Source of the DNA: Conexibacter sp. DBS9H8
GTDB taxonomy: Bacteria; Actinomycetota; Thermoleophilia; Solirubrobacterales; Solirubrobacteraceae
NCBI RefSeq assembly: GCF_023330685.1
Contig: NZ_CP097128.1
Span: 2,418,001 to 2,482,000 of the forward strand
Direction of reading: 5' to 3'
Length of the DNA: 64,000 bases
This document shows, piece by piece, positions 1 to 8,271 of the stretch (the first letter of the stretch is position 1; the number at the start of each line of letters is the position of its first letter). The position numbers and the translations under genes are program-made. Below the pieces are notes generated by a model that had not been told where the DNA came from, did no database searches, and saw only the letters and a list, made by a program, of their open reading frames with translations.

Positions 1-395
1 CCTACTGGAAGCTGAAGTCCAACGTCGACTCGGGCAACTTCGAGGCGATCCAGCTCGCCGGTGCCCGCGCGCTGGAGCCCGACGTTGACGCCCATGTCGC
101 CGCCCAGAACGCGATCTACGCCCGCCGTCGCGACCTCGTCGTCGACGCACTCAGCGCCGCCGGCGTGATGGTGACCGCCCCCCGCGGAACGATCTACATC
201 TGGGCGCCGATCCCCGCCGGGTTTGCCGACTCGGCCGCCTACTGTGAGCATGTGCTCGAGTCCGCGGCGGTCGTCATCTCACCGGGTGGCGCGTATGGCA
301 CCAGCGGCGAAGGCTACTTCCGGATCAGCCTCACCACCCCCGACGACCGGCTCCTCGAGGCGGTCGCCCGCATCCGCCGGCTCGGCGACACGTAG
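1..395 (+). CDS. Class I/II PLP-dependent aminotransferase, C-terminal part (partial)
   Basis: The gene enters from the left edge, in frame from base 3, and ends at TAG 393-395; about 130 C-terminal residues are present. The first residues, YWKLKSNVDSGNFEAIQ, carry the conserved stretch after the PLP-lysine region of LL-diaminopimelate or aspartate-type aminotransferases (a K-SN-DSG pattern), and the end carries the GEGYFRISL motif, whose arginine binds the substrate alpha-carboxylate. The resemblance is strongest to the DapL-type or 'succinyldiaminopimelate transaminase' group used in lysine and peptidoglycan precursor synthesis. The N-terminal half is outside the window, so substrate is not decided here. 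Confidence 0.85.
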   Translation, partial: YWKLKSNVDSGNFEAIQLAGARALEPDVDAHVAAQNAIYARRRDLVVDALSAAGVMVTAPRGTIYIWAPIPAGFADSAAYCEHVLESAAVVISPGGAYGTSGEGYFRISLTTPDDRLLEAVARIRRLGDT

Positions 396-425
396 GCCGG
401 CGGCGCCTCAGTACCATCAACGAGG

Positions 426-1745
426 TTGGACGACCGCCCGCCAGGACAGCTCACCCGTCAAGCCCCGCGCGCCGACCGCGCGCCGGTCCGCGGCCGTGCC
501 CGCCAGCGCGCCTACATGGTCGCGGCCCTTCCCGCCGGGGGCGTCGACGAGCTTGCCGAGCTCGAGGAGCTGCTCTACACCGCCGGCGCGGTGTCGGTCG
601 GTGCGATGGTCCAGCTCCGCGACCAGCCCCACCCGAACACGTACCTCGGTCCCGGCAAGCTCGAGGAGCTCAAGGGGGAGGTGGCCCGCTCGGACGCGAA
701 CCTCGTCGCCTGTGATGACGAGCTGACACCCCGGCAGGAACGCAACCTCGAGGAGGCGCTCGGCGTTCCCGTGCTGGACCGCACCGCGTTGATCCTCGAC
801 ATCTTCGCCACCCACGCCAACAGCGCTGAGGGCAAGCTGCAGGTCGAGCTCGCCCAGCTCCAGTACAACATGGCGCGGATGCGCGGGCTGTGGTCCCACC
901 TCGACCGGCTTGGGGTCGGCGGGGTCGGTACCCGTGGACCGGGGGAGGCCCAGATCGAGACCGACCGGCGGCTCGCCCGCAACCGGATCTCGGCGCTCAA
1001 GCGCCGGCTCTCGCACGTGAGTGCCAACCGGGGGGTGATGCGGGCCGAGCGCGAGCGCGCGCACCTGCCCCAGATCGCCCTGGCCGGCTACACGAATGCC
1101 GGCAAGTCGACCGTCCTCAACGCGCTCACCGGCGCCGAGGTCGGCGTCCGCGACCGCCTCTTCCACACCCTCGACCCGACGACCCGGGTGCTGCGCGCCG
1201 GGGGCCGTGACTATCTGTTGACCGACACGGTCGGCTTCATCCGCAAGCTTCCCCACCAGCTCGTCGAGGCCTTTGGCGCCACCCTCGAGGAGACCCTCCG
1301 CGCCGATCTCATCCTCCATGTCGTTGACGGGTCCGCACCCGAAGCGGACCGCCTGGGAATGCTCGCCGCCGTCGATGAGGTGCTTGCCGAGATCGGCGCC
1401 GACGACGTCCCGCGGCTGCTCGTGCTCTCGAAGGTCGACCTGCTCGGGGAAGCTGAGCGCCACACGCTGTCGCTCGAGCATCCCGACGGAATGCTCGTTT
1501 CCGCCCTCACCGGCGAGGGGTTGCCTGCGCTCGCCGAACGGATCGAGTCCGAGTTCGCCAGCACCCTCGTGACCGTCGAGCTGCTGATCCCGTTCTCCGC
1601 CGGTGCGCGGCTCGCAGAGCTGCACCGCATCGCCGGGGACCTGATCCGGGAGGACACCGCCGACGGGGTGCGCGTGCGCGCCCGCCTGCCTCGACCGGCG
1701 GCGGATCGGTTCGCCGCCTACGGCCTGACGGCCGGGCCGGCGTGA
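426..1745 (+). CDS. hflX: GTPase HflX
   Basis: Ribosome-associated GTPase that splits or rescues stalled 70S ribosomes. The N-terminal HflX domain (about residues 30-160) contains the family stretch NTYLGPGKLEEL, followed by the glycine-rich GGVGTRGPGEAQIE linker near 165-178. The G domain shows G1 GYTNAGKST (221-229), G3 DTVG (267-270) and G4 SKVD near 333. Length, 439 aa, is normal. The start used is TTG at 426, with GAGG directly abutting it, which is unusually close; ATG 516 is an in-frame alternative, but it would remove the residues that precede the family's conserved RAY(L/M)V start. It runs toward dut, 49 bp away. Confidence 0.93.
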   Translation: MDDRPPGQLTRQAPRADRAPVRGRARQRAYMVAALPAGGVDELAELEELLYTAGAVSVGAMVQLRDQPHPNTYLGPGKLEELKGEVARSDANLVACDDELTPRQERNLEEALGVPVLDRTALILDIFATHANSAEGKLQVELAQLQYNMARMRGLWSHLDRLGVGGVGTRGPGEAQIETDRRLARNRISALKRRLSHVSANRGVMRAERERAHLPQIALAGYTNAGKSTVLNALTGAEVGVRDRLFHTLDPTTRVLRAGGRDYLLTDTVGFIRKLPHQLVEAFGATLEETLRADLILHVVDGSAPEADRLGMLAAVDEVLAEIGADDVPRLLVLSKVDLLGEAERHTLSLEHPDGMLVSALTGEGLPALAERIESEFASTLVTVELLIPFSAGARLAELHRIAGDLIREDTADGVRVRARLPRPAADRFAAYGLTAGPA

Positions 1746-1794
1746 ACCGGTCCGAACCCGCGCAGCCCGCCCGACGCTTGTGGCAGGGGGGCCG

Positions 1795-2259
1795 GTGAGC
1801 GCCGTTCCGTCCGCGGGGCCCGGCGGCGTGCTGGCGGTCCGGCGCCTGCACCCGGCCGCGCGGCTGCCCGTGCGGGCCCACCCTGGCGACGCCGGCCTTG
1901 ATCTGCACGCCCTCGAGCCCGTCACGCTCGCGCCCGGCGCGCGGGCGGCGGCGCGGACCGGCCTGGCCGTGGAGATTCCCGACGGCCAGGCCGGACTGGT
2001 CCTGCCCCGCTCCGGCCTGGCCCGCCGCCACGGCCTCACCCTCGCCAACGCGCCGGGTCTGATCGACGCCGGCTTCCGTGGCGAGTTGCTCGTCCTGTTG
2101 CTCAACGCCGACCCGCAGGACACCGTGCACCTGGAGGCCGGGGAGCGGATCGCTCAGCTCGTCATCGTCAACGTCGCCCTGCCGGAGGTGGTGGAGGCCG
2201 ACGCGCTCGCGGCGAGCGTCCGGGGTGAGGGCGGGTTCGGGTCCAGCGGCCGGCGCTGA
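1795..2259 (+). CDS. dut: dUTP diphosphatase
   Basis: Trimeric dUTPase that hydrolyses dUTP to dUMP, keeping uracil out of DNA and feeding dTMP synthesis. All five family motifs are visible in order: AGLDLHA, PRSGLA, GLIDAGFRGELLV (with the base-recognising segment), ERIAQLVI and the C-terminal P-loop-like GEGGFGSSG. About 154 aa, the usual size. I chose GTG 1795 because AGGGGG lies 5-6 bases upstream; GTG 1780 in the same frame is the longer alternative. It lies downstream of hflX and ends facing the minus-strand betaine-binding gene across a hairpin. Confidence 0.93.
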   Translation: MSAVPSAGPGGVLAVRRLHPAARLPVRAHPGDAGLDLHALEPVTLAPGARAAARTGLAVEIPDGQAGLVLPRSGLARRHGLTLANAPGLIDAGFRGELLVLLLNADPQDTVHLEAGERIAQLVIVNVALPEVVEADALAASVRGEGGFGSSGRR

Positions 2260-2388
2260 ATGCCATCGCCGGGCTCGAGCCCCCGGGCACGCGGCCTGCA
2301 CGTCGGGGTTCTCTGGCTTGGGGTTCGCGACCCGGCGCACGCGGCGCGACTGCAACCGTGAAATCTTCACCCCGGCCGAGGCATCGCG

Positions 2389-2421
2389 CACGATTTGGGT
2401 CGCTGGACGTACCCAATCGTG
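2389..2421. terminator. Stem-loop between convergent dut and the binding-protein gene
   Basis: CACGATTTGGGT (2389-2400) pairs with ACCCAATCGTG (2411-2421) around a 10-base loop; the stem is perfect except for one bulged T. It sits between two converging genes, so it may act on both strands. No long T run follows, so this is a structural inference. The rest of 2260-2448 shows nothing coding. Confidence 0.5.
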
Positions 2422-2448
2422 TCAGCGCCCGCCCGCCGGGGAGGTATT

Positions 2449-3696
2449 TCAGGACTTGGGTCGCTCTCTCGAGCGTGGGCGAGCCGTCCGGGACCCCGCC
2501 GCAGCCCCGCCCGCGGGCCCGCTCGTCCCCGCGGTCCCGCCCGCACCCGCGACGCCCGTCGGCGCGACCGCCCCGACGGCGGTCACCGAAAGGGGCGTCG
2601 TCGTCGTGCCCGTCACCGTCGCCCACGGCGGCGGCGGCGCGAGCCCGTAGCCCTGGAGGAACTCCGAGGCGACCGTCGAGGCCGTCTGGGCCGGGTCGGG
2701 AGATGAGGCCAGCTCGGCGGTCAGCCCGCGCATCACCGACGTCGTCAGGAGCGCGTCGACCTGGTCGATCGCCTCCACGAAGATCGGCCCCTCGGCGGCG
2801 ATCGTGCTGGTCGAGACGACCGGCACGACGTTTCCGAACCCGAATACGTGGCGGGGGTCGGCGAGCGTCGTGTAGGTGGGGGCCTGCAGCTGCCAGTCGG
2901 TCGTCTGCACGTACGCGGCGTTGACCGCCCCGACCCGCAGGTCGAGATATTGGTCGCCGATGTTGACCGCCGCGGTGAGCGCCGGGGTGAACCGGTAGGC
3001 CTGTTCGAGCGCGGGCAGTCCGGACGGGATCGCGCTGAACTCAATCGGTGAACCGAGGACAAGGGACGACTGGACTCGGCCCAGCCCGGCGAGGGTCCGC
3101 AGATGGTGGGCGCGCGCAAATTGCGTGAGCACCGCGATGCCGGCGGTGTCGCTGAACGGGGTCGGGGTCAGCAGCGTCTCACCGTGCGCGGTCGCGTAGG
3201 CCTGCCCGGCTGAGAAGGCGGCCCGCAGACTCGAGAAATGGGCGCTGAGCCCGGCGATCTGGCTGTCGTACTCGTTGAGGTATTGGGGGTAGACGTCGAG
3301 GATGCCGTCGCCGAGGGCGGCCTGGGAGACCGCGGTCGCGCCGATGTTGCGGTTGAGGTTGACCAGGTACCCCTGGGACTCGAGCACGTCACGGTAGAGC
3401 TGGCCGAGGATGAACTGCTCGGGCGTGTTCATGTCCCCGAGATAGATCTCGGGCCGGTTGGTGCCCGGCAGTGCATCGGTGGACGTCGTTCCCGTGGTCG
3501 TCGCGAGCGCCACCGGGACGGTCGTGGTGGTGGCCGTCGCGGCGGCGCCGGTGACCACCGAGGAACGGGTGTGGGCGCCCGGCAGGACGCCGGAGGCGGC
3601 GGACGGTTGGGTGCCGCTGCCACCACAGCCGCCGAGCAGCCCCGCGACGAGGATCGCCGCGGCCGTGCCGACCCAGGTCCGCCACCGTGGTGTCAC
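2449..3696 (-). CDS. Glycine betaine/choline-type ABC transporter substrate-binding lipoprotein (OpuAC/ProX family)
   Basis: Predicted surface lipoprotein that captures a quaternary-amine osmolyte for an ABC importer. It has a signal peptide with lipobox LLGGC (Cys 24), then a Thr/Ser/Val-rich linker and the OpuAC fold, with family stretches such as YLGDMNTPEQFILGQLYRDVLE, ALGDGILDVYPQYLNEY and the later DQYLDLRVGAVNAAYVQTTDW. The last ~60 residues are a low-complexity Gly/Ala/Pro/Thr tail. The GTG start (3694-3696) overlaps the gatD stop by 4 bases (GTGA), so the start is fixed by coupling; the track-length ORF that begins further upstream is not credible. No permease or ATPase gene is adjacent in this window. 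Confidence 0.82.
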   Translation of the reverse strand: MTPRWRTWVGTAAAILVAGLLGGCGGSGTQPSAASGVLPGAHTRSSVVTGAAATATTTTVPVALATTTGTTSTDALPGTNRPEIYLGDMNTPEQFILGQLYRDVLESQGYLVNLNRNIGATAVSQAALGDGILDVYPQYLNEYDSQIAGLSAHFSSLRAAFSAGQAYATAHGETLLTPTPFSDTAGIAVLTQFARAHHLRTLAGLGRVQSSLVLGSPIEFSAIPSGLPALEQAYRFTPALTAAVNIGDQYLDLRVGAVNAAYVQTTDWQLQAPTYTTLADPRHVFGFGNVVPVVSTSTIAAEGPIFVEAIDQVDALLTTSVMRGLTAELASSPDPAQTASTVASEFLQGYGLAPPPPWATVTGTTTTPLSVTAVGAVAPTGVAGAGGTAGTSGPAGGAAAGSRTARPRSRERPKS

Positions 3697-4451
3697 CGTC
3701 CCGCCGCCCTCCGCGCCGCCGCGTGGGCCGCCTCCTCGAGCCGGTCGTCGAGCGGAGCGAGCGGGGCGCCGAGGTTCAGGGCGGTCCGGATGAGCCAGTC
3801 GGCAAACCATGCGTTCTTGGGGAGTAGCGGGCCGTGCAGGTAGGTGCCGATCACCCGTCCGGCACGGGCGCCCTCGAACCGATCGACGCCGTTGTTGCCG
3901 TATCCGGAGAGTACCCGCCCGAGTGGTTGGGCATCCGGCCCCAGGTGGGTGCGGCCGCCGTGATTCTCAAAGCCGGCGAGAACCTGGGGGGGTCCGTCCT
4001 CGAGGCTTACCTCGATCGCGACGTTGCCGATCAGGCGCGGACCGTCGCTGCGGACGGTCCGGACGTCAAGCAGGCCGACGCCGGCCAGCACGTCCTCCCC
4101 AAGCGCGTAGCTGTGGCCGAGGAGCTGGTAGCCGCCACAGACGCCGAGCAGCACCGCCCCCCGGGCGACCGCTTCGGTCAGCCCGGCCGCCTTGACCCTG
4201 CGGAGATCCTCGGCACAGAGACGCTGATCGCGGTCTTGGCCGCCACCGATGTAGTAGAGGTCCGCCTCCTGACCGCTGAGCGGGCTCCCGAGCCCAGTCC
4301 CCTGCAGTGAGAAGCCGATGCCCCGCCACTGACAGCGTCGTTCGAGCATCAGCAGGTTGCCCCGGTCGGCGTAGATGTTCATCAGGTCCGGGTAGAGGGC
4401 ACAGACCCGGAGGGCCGGGGCCGGGGCCGGGGTGGGGGAGGGCTCAGGCAT
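3693..4451 (-). CDS. gatD: Lipid II isoglutaminyl synthase, glutaminase subunit GatD
   Basis: CobB/CobQ-like class I glutamine amidotransferase. With MurT it amidates the alpha-carboxyl of D-Glu in lipid II, giving D-iso-glutamine. Visible features: N-terminal LYPDLMNIYADRGN, a conserved opening of the family; nucleophile loop LLGVCGGYQLLGHSY with Cys105; late GTYLHGPLLPKN with catalytic His206. 252 aa from ATG 4451, a normal size. Its start overlaps the end of the methyltransferase gene by 8 bases, and its stop overlaps the next gene by 4, so it is inside a tightly coupled operon with murT. The amidation partner call rests on the murT gene two positions upstream. Confidence 0.92.
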   Translation of the reverse strand: MPEPSPTPAPAPALRVCALYPDLMNIYADRGNLLMLERRCQWRGIGFSLQGTGLGSPLSGQEADLYYIGGGQDRDQRLCAEDLRRVKAAGLTEAVARGAVLLGVCGGYQLLGHSYALGEDVLAGVGLLDVRTVRSDGPRLIGNVAIEVSLEDGPPQVLAGFENHGGRTHLGPDAQPLGRVLSGYGNNGVDRFEGARAGRVIGTYLHGPLLPKNAWFADWLIRTALNLGAPLAPLDDRLEEAAHAAARRAAGR

Positions 4452-5187
4452 TGAAGTGCACCACGAGGCTCCCGACATGCTCCTCCGTCGGTTCGATCGT
4501 GTCGGTCCCGGCGCTGTGCAGACCACAGCGCACCGCCTCAGCGACCAGTCCCGAGACGGTGACCCGGTCCAGTTCGATCCGGTCCTCACTCAGCTCACGG
4601 CCACCGTGGGGGTCGATCACCTCGCGGCGGCGCTCGAGTCGGACCCGCGGTCCGGCGCTGCGCACCGCGGTCGGCTGGCTCGCGTAGACGGTCCCGTCGA
4701 TCTCGGTGATGTCGGGCAGGGGCACCGGTTCACCGGGCACCCAGGTGAACTCCTCAAAGACGGTGCTGATCGCGAGCGTGAGCCGGCCGCCGGGACGCAG
4801 GTGGGCAGCCGCGCGAGCGAGGAACGCGGCACGTCCGGCGCTGCCGCCGAGCAGCTGGATGGTCTGCATCGGCACGATGCACAGGCCGACTCTCTCTCCG
4901 TGCAGGTCGAAGTCGCAGGCGTCCGCGCACACCGTCGTGATCTGAGCGGCCAGCTCCGGATGGGCGGCAGCTCGCGCCGTGAGCGCGTCGAGCAGCACCG
5001 GGTCGCGGTCGAGGGCGATCACCCGGTGACCGTGGTGGGCGAGTTCGAGGCTGACCCGGCCGGTTCCGGCCCCGACGTCGAGGATCGGATCGCTGTGGGC
5101 GGCGGCGAGCGCCGTCCACAGCCCAAGGTCGGCACGGTAGAGGCCGCACTCGAGGTCATGCCAGATGACGGGCAGCGGATCGGCCAT
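4444..5187 (-). CDS. SAM-dependent methyltransferase, class I
   Basis: About 247 aa with a Rossmann-type methyltransferase core. Motif I is LDVGAGTGRVSLELA (near 37-51), the acidic end of the second strand is ALDRD, and the late segment LRPGGRLTLAIS is the usual motif III region. No targeting signal is seen, so it is probably cytoplasmic; the substrate is unknown. It is wedged between murT and gatD. Its ATG (5185-5187) shares one base with the murT TGA (TGATG), and a GTG at 5190 would give a 4-base overlap instead. Position suggests a role linked to peptidoglycan precursor modification, but that is inference only. Confidence 0.8.
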   Translation of the reverse strand: MADPLPVIWHDLECGLYRADLGLWTALAAAHSDPILDVGAGTGRVSLELAHHGHRVIALDRDPVLLDALTARAAAHPELAAQITTVCADACDFDLHGERVGLCIVPMQTIQLLGGSAGRAAFLARAAAHLRPGGRLTLAISTVFEEFTWVPGEPVPLPDITEIDGTVYASQPTAVRSAGPRVRLERRREVIDPHGGRELSEDRIELDRVTVSGLVAEAVRCGLHSAGTDTIEPTEEHVGSLVVHFNA

Positions 5188-6584
5188 CACTCCGCCCAGA
5201 ACCGGTTGACGTGGCCGCGCTGGCTGAGGCGTTCGCGGAGGGCGAGCATCGCCGTATATGTCGGGACGGCGAAGAGCCGGGGCGTCTCGGAAGCGTGGGT
5301 GCGAGCGCCCTCCAGGGCGTGGGTGAGGGCGGCGTCGAGATCCTCGATCACGGTGAGACGCTCGGAGTCGACCCCGGCGTACTTCAGCCGCAGGGCGAGC
5401 TCGGCGGCACGCCGGCCGGCGCAGGTGGCGACGCGCACGTGCGGGGCCAGCACCTCCCAGTCGGCGTCCCAGATCCAGGAGACGTCCCGGCCGTCGGCGA
5501 TCTGGTCGTTGAGGATGCCAAGCAGGTCGATGTCGGCGCCCTCGAGGGCGAGGGTGGCGAGCACCTCGTTCGCGCCGGCCGGGTTCTTGACGAGCAGCAG
5601 GGTGAGGGCGACGCCGTCCACGTCGATCTGCTCACCCCGTCCGAACGCCGCCCGCGTGCCGGCGAGCCCGGCGGCGGCCACCTCGAGACTGACCCCGAGG
5701 CGAAGCGTGAGCGCGGTTGCGGCCAGTGCGTTGTAGACGTTGTAGAGGCCCGGCAGCCCCATCCGCACCGGCACGCTCACCCCACCGGCCGAGAGGGTGA
5801 AGGCGACCCCACGGGTGCCCTCGAGCCGGATCTTGGTGGCGGCGACGTGGGGACGGGGTCGGGTGGCCCCACAGCCGGGGCAGGTGTAACGGCCGAGGTG
5901 ACCGAGGTAGATGCTCTCGTACCGGTACGGGCTGCCACAGCGCCGGCAGTGGGTCGAGTCGGCCGCGTGGGCGAGCCCGTCGCGGCCCATCCCCGGATCC
6001 TCGACGCCGAAGTAGGTGACGTCGGGCCGGTCGCGACCGAGGTCGGCGACGAGCGGATCGTCGGCGTTGAGGACGAGCTGGGTCGTCGCCGGGGCGGCAC
6101 TGACAAGGTCGGCCCAGCGGTCGGCGATGCTGTCGAGCTCCCCGTACCGATCGAGCTGATCTCGGAACAGGTTGGCGAGCACGAGCACCCGCGGAGAGAG
6201 CTCAGCGAGCACATCCCCGAGCCAGAACTCGTCGACCTCGAACAGACCGAGGTCCCCGGCGACCCGGCCACGGCGGCTCGCGTCCAGCAGCGCCGAGGCG
6301 ATCCCGCCGACCATGTTCGCCCCGCTCGTGTTGTGCACGACCCGCCGCCCGGCGCCGGTGAGGATCGCGGCCGCCATCGCCGCCGTGGTCGTCTTGCCGT
6401 TCGTCGCCGAGATCACCGCGCTGCCGCCGCTGAGACGGCCCGACAGGCCGGCGATCGCGTGCGGATCCATTCGCATCAGCAGCCGACCCGGAAGGCTCGT
6501 GCCGCCTCCGCGTCCACTCGCTCGGGCGGCCGCTCCGGCGAGCTTGGCAACCGACACCTTCAGGTCGAGGGCCCGTGCGCTCAC
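5187..6584 (-). CDS. murT: Lipid II isoglutaminyl synthase, ATP-dependent subunit MurT
   Basis: Mur-ligase-related enzyme that activates lipid II D-Glu with ATP and accepts ammonia from GatD. Visible: P-loop SATNGKTTT (59-67); EVDE near 116-119; a four-cysteine zinc ribbon inserted in the middle (Cys 213, 216, 235, 238), typical of MurT; C-terminal DUF1727-type domain with LVKNPAGANEVL and DVSWIWD, the latter holding the family's catalytic Asp. 465 aa, normal. GTG 6584 is chosen because it overlaps the preceding stop by 4 bases (GTGA) and begins just before the conserved N-terminus; the longer upstream open frame is a shadow of the kinase gene. Confidence 0.94.
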   Translation of the reverse strand: MSARALDLKVSVAKLAGAAARASGRGGGTSLPGRLLMRMDPHAIAGLSGRLSGGSAVISATNGKTTTAAMAAAILTGAGRRVVHNTSGANMVGGIASALLDASRRGRVAGDLGLFEVDEFWLGDVLAELSPRVLVLANLFRDQLDRYGELDSIADRWADLVSAAPATTQLVLNADDPLVADLGRDRPDVTYFGVEDPGMGRDGLAHAADSTHCRRCGSPYRYESIYLGHLGRYTCPGCGATRPRPHVAATKIRLEGTRGVAFTLSAGGVSVPVRMGLPGLYNVYNALAATALTLRLGVSLEVAAAGLAGTRAAFGRGEQIDVDGVALTLLLVKNPAGANEVLATLALEGADIDLLGILNDQIADGRDVSWIWDADWEVLAPHVRVATCAGRRAAELALRLKYAGVDSERLTVIEDLDAALTHALEGARTHASETPRLFAVPTYTAMLALRERLSQRGHVNRFWAE

Positions 6585-7450
6585 GCCGGCACCCGCACGC
6601 AGGCGGCCCCCGCATCGAGGGTGACGGTGCTCGGCAGCGCCCCCTGGGGCTCCCCGTCGGCGTAGACGGCGAGACCCCGATCGGCCGCCAGGGTGACTGT
6701 GCGGGCGCGCAGCACCGTCACCTCGGGCAGCCGGACGTGGCGGCCGAGGAAGATCCCGGGCATGTGGGCGAGCATGCGCAGCTTGGACATGCCGCCGATC
6801 AGGACGACGTCGAAGGCGCCGTCGTCGGGTTCGGCGTCGGGGGCGATCAGCATCCCCCCACCGTAGGAGCGCGAGTTGGCGATCGCGACGCTGTAGCCGG
6901 TGAAGGTAAGCGGCGTCCCGTCGAGGGTGAGGCGAAACTCGGCCGGACGCCACAGGCCGAGGGCGCGGAGGGCTCCGTAGGAGTAGGCGAGCGGCCCGTG
7001 CACCCACCGGGTGCCGTTGGCGATCGCGTTTGCCTGGGCGTCGAGCCCGCAGCTGAGGATGCCGATGAACCGCGACCGACCGATGCGACCGAGATCGATC
7101 CGGCGGTCGCGTCCGTCGCTGAGCACCGCACAGGCGGCGACCGGGTCACGGGGGATCCCGAGGACCCGGGCGATGTCGTTGCCGCGCCCACCCGGAAGGA
7201 TCCCGAAGCTGACCCCGGTATGGGCGAGGCTGTCGGCGACCGCACCGATCAGCCCGTCACCGCCGAAGGCGACCGGCATCTGTCCGGCATCCGCGGCAGC
7301 TCGCGCGAGCTGGCGGGCGTGCTCGAGGCTGAGGGTGGACTCGAGCTGAGGGGCCAGGCCGCGGCGGCCGAGTTCGGCGAGGACGGCGGCGAGCGCCGGC
7401 GTCGTCCGCCCGTTACCGGCGGAGGGGTTGACGATCAGGCTCACCGTCAT
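6581..7450 (-). CDS. Diacylglycerol kinase-family lipid kinase (YegS/DgkB-like)
   Basis: 289 aa. Members phosphorylate diacylglycerol or related lipids and recycle membrane lipids left by envelope polymer synthesis. Signatures: N-terminal IVNPSAGNGR, GGDG nucleotide-binding turn (FGGDGLIGAVA), and ILPGGRGNDIAR, where the family normally has PxGTxND; here the Thr is an Arg (GGRGND), a known variant. The C-terminal half contains YADGEPQG, the usual regulatory-metal region. ATG 7450 overlaps the upstream HAD stop (ATGA) and its own stop overlaps murT, so it is part of the coupled operon. The exact lipid substrate is not readable from sequence. Confidence 0.85.
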   Translation of the reverse strand: MTVSLIVNPSAGNGRTTPALAAVLAELGRRGLAPQLESTLSLEHARQLARAAADAGQMPVAFGGDGLIGAVADSLAHTGVSFGILPGGRGNDIARVLGIPRDPVAACAVLSDGRDRRIDLGRIGRSRFIGILSCGLDAQANAIANGTRWVHGPLAYSYGALRALGLWRPAEFRLTLDGTPLTFTGYSVAIANSRSYGGGMLIAPDAEPDDGAFDVVLIGGMSKLRMLAHMPGIFLGRHVRLPEVTVLRARTVTLAADRGLAVYADGEPQGALPSTVTLDAGAACVRVPA

Positions 7451-8247
7451 CGACCGAGCACGAGGGTGGCGAGGTCTGTCCCGATCGCGATCGGCGCCGG
7501 GCCCGTGACGCTCTCAGCCTCCTCCCGGGTCGCGGTGCCGGTGAGAACGATCGCCGCGTCGAGACCGGCAGCGGCCGCGCCGGCGAGATCGGAGATGAGG
7601 TGGTCGCCGATCACGAGCGTGCGGCCGGCCGGGAGGCGGCCCAGCGCGGCGGCGAACACCTCCGGGTCGGGCTTGCCGACACTGTGGGCGGACGCTCCGG
7701 TGGCGTACTCGACCGCGGCGGTCAGCGCGCCGGTGCCGGGGCAGGGCCCGGCGGGGGCGGGGAAGACCCGGTCGCGGCCGCCGGAGATGAGCGCGGCGCC
7801 GTCGAGTACCGCCCGCACGGCGATGGTGAGTGCGGCGTAGTCACAGCCGGCGTGGCCGACGAGGACGACGACGTCCGCCTGTTCGGCCGCCGCCGTGTCG
7901 TTGAGGATGCGGTGTCCGGCGGCGGCGACGTGGGCGAACACGGCGGGGGCGCCGATGATGTATGCCCCTCGCCCGGGAACGCGGCCGCGGAGGTGGAACT
8001 CGACGGCCGAGCCGACCGAGATCACCTCATCCGCGGCCGCGGTGCACCCGAGCGACCACAGCTTGCGGACGTACTCCTCAGGTGAGCGGGTTCCGTCGTT
8101 GGTGATGAACCCGATCGCCTTGCCGGCGCCGCGGAGGGCGGCGATCGCCTCCGGTGCGCGCGGGGTGGCCCGGTCCCCGACCCAGACGGTGCCGTCGAGG
8201 TCGAGGATCACGTTGTCGTAGGCGGCCAGAAGGGGGGAGAGGGTCAC
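7447..8247 (-). CDS. HAD-superfamily hydrolase, subfamily IIA (NagD/PGP-like)
   Basis: 266 aa phosphatase of the haloacid dehalogenase superfamily. Motif I is ILDLDGTVWVGD (both catalytic Asp present), motif II is FITNDGTRS, the IIA cap follows, and the late GKPDPEVFAAAL with GDHLISDLAGAAAAGLDA gives motifs III/IV. Such enzymes dephosphorylate small phosphometabolites (for example 4-nitrophenyl phosphate, glycerol phosphate or nucleotide phosphates); the true substrate is unknown. GTG 8247 is the start. It appears to be the first gene of the overlapping operon that continues through the lipid kinase, murT, methyltransferase, gatD and the lipoprotein. Confidence 0.87.
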   Translation of the reverse strand: MTLSPLLAAYDNVILDLDGTVWVGDRATPRAPEAIAALRGAGKAIGFITNDGTRSPEEYVRKLWSLGCTAAADEVISVGSAVEFHLRGRVPGRGAYIIGAPAVFAHVAAAGHRILNDTAAAEQADVVVLVGHAGCDYAALTIAVRAVLDGAALISGGRDRVFPAPAGPCPGTGALTAAVEYATGASAHSVGKPDPEVFAAALGRLPAGRTLVIGDHLISDLAGAAAAGLDAAIVLTGTATREEAESVTGPAPIAIGTDLATLVLGR

Positions 8248-8271
8248 GAGCGGGGATTATTGACGTCGGGC

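Noticed and set aside
417-2391. Long minus-strand open frames opposite hflX and dut
   Set aside because: They are Arg/Pro/Gly-rich with no domain pattern and lie opposite genes with complete, recognisable motifs.
5211-6665. 484-codon plus-strand frame opposite murT
   Set aside because: Antisense shadow: composition is Gly/Glu/Arg/Ala-rich and has no motif, while the opposite strand encodes all MurT motifs.
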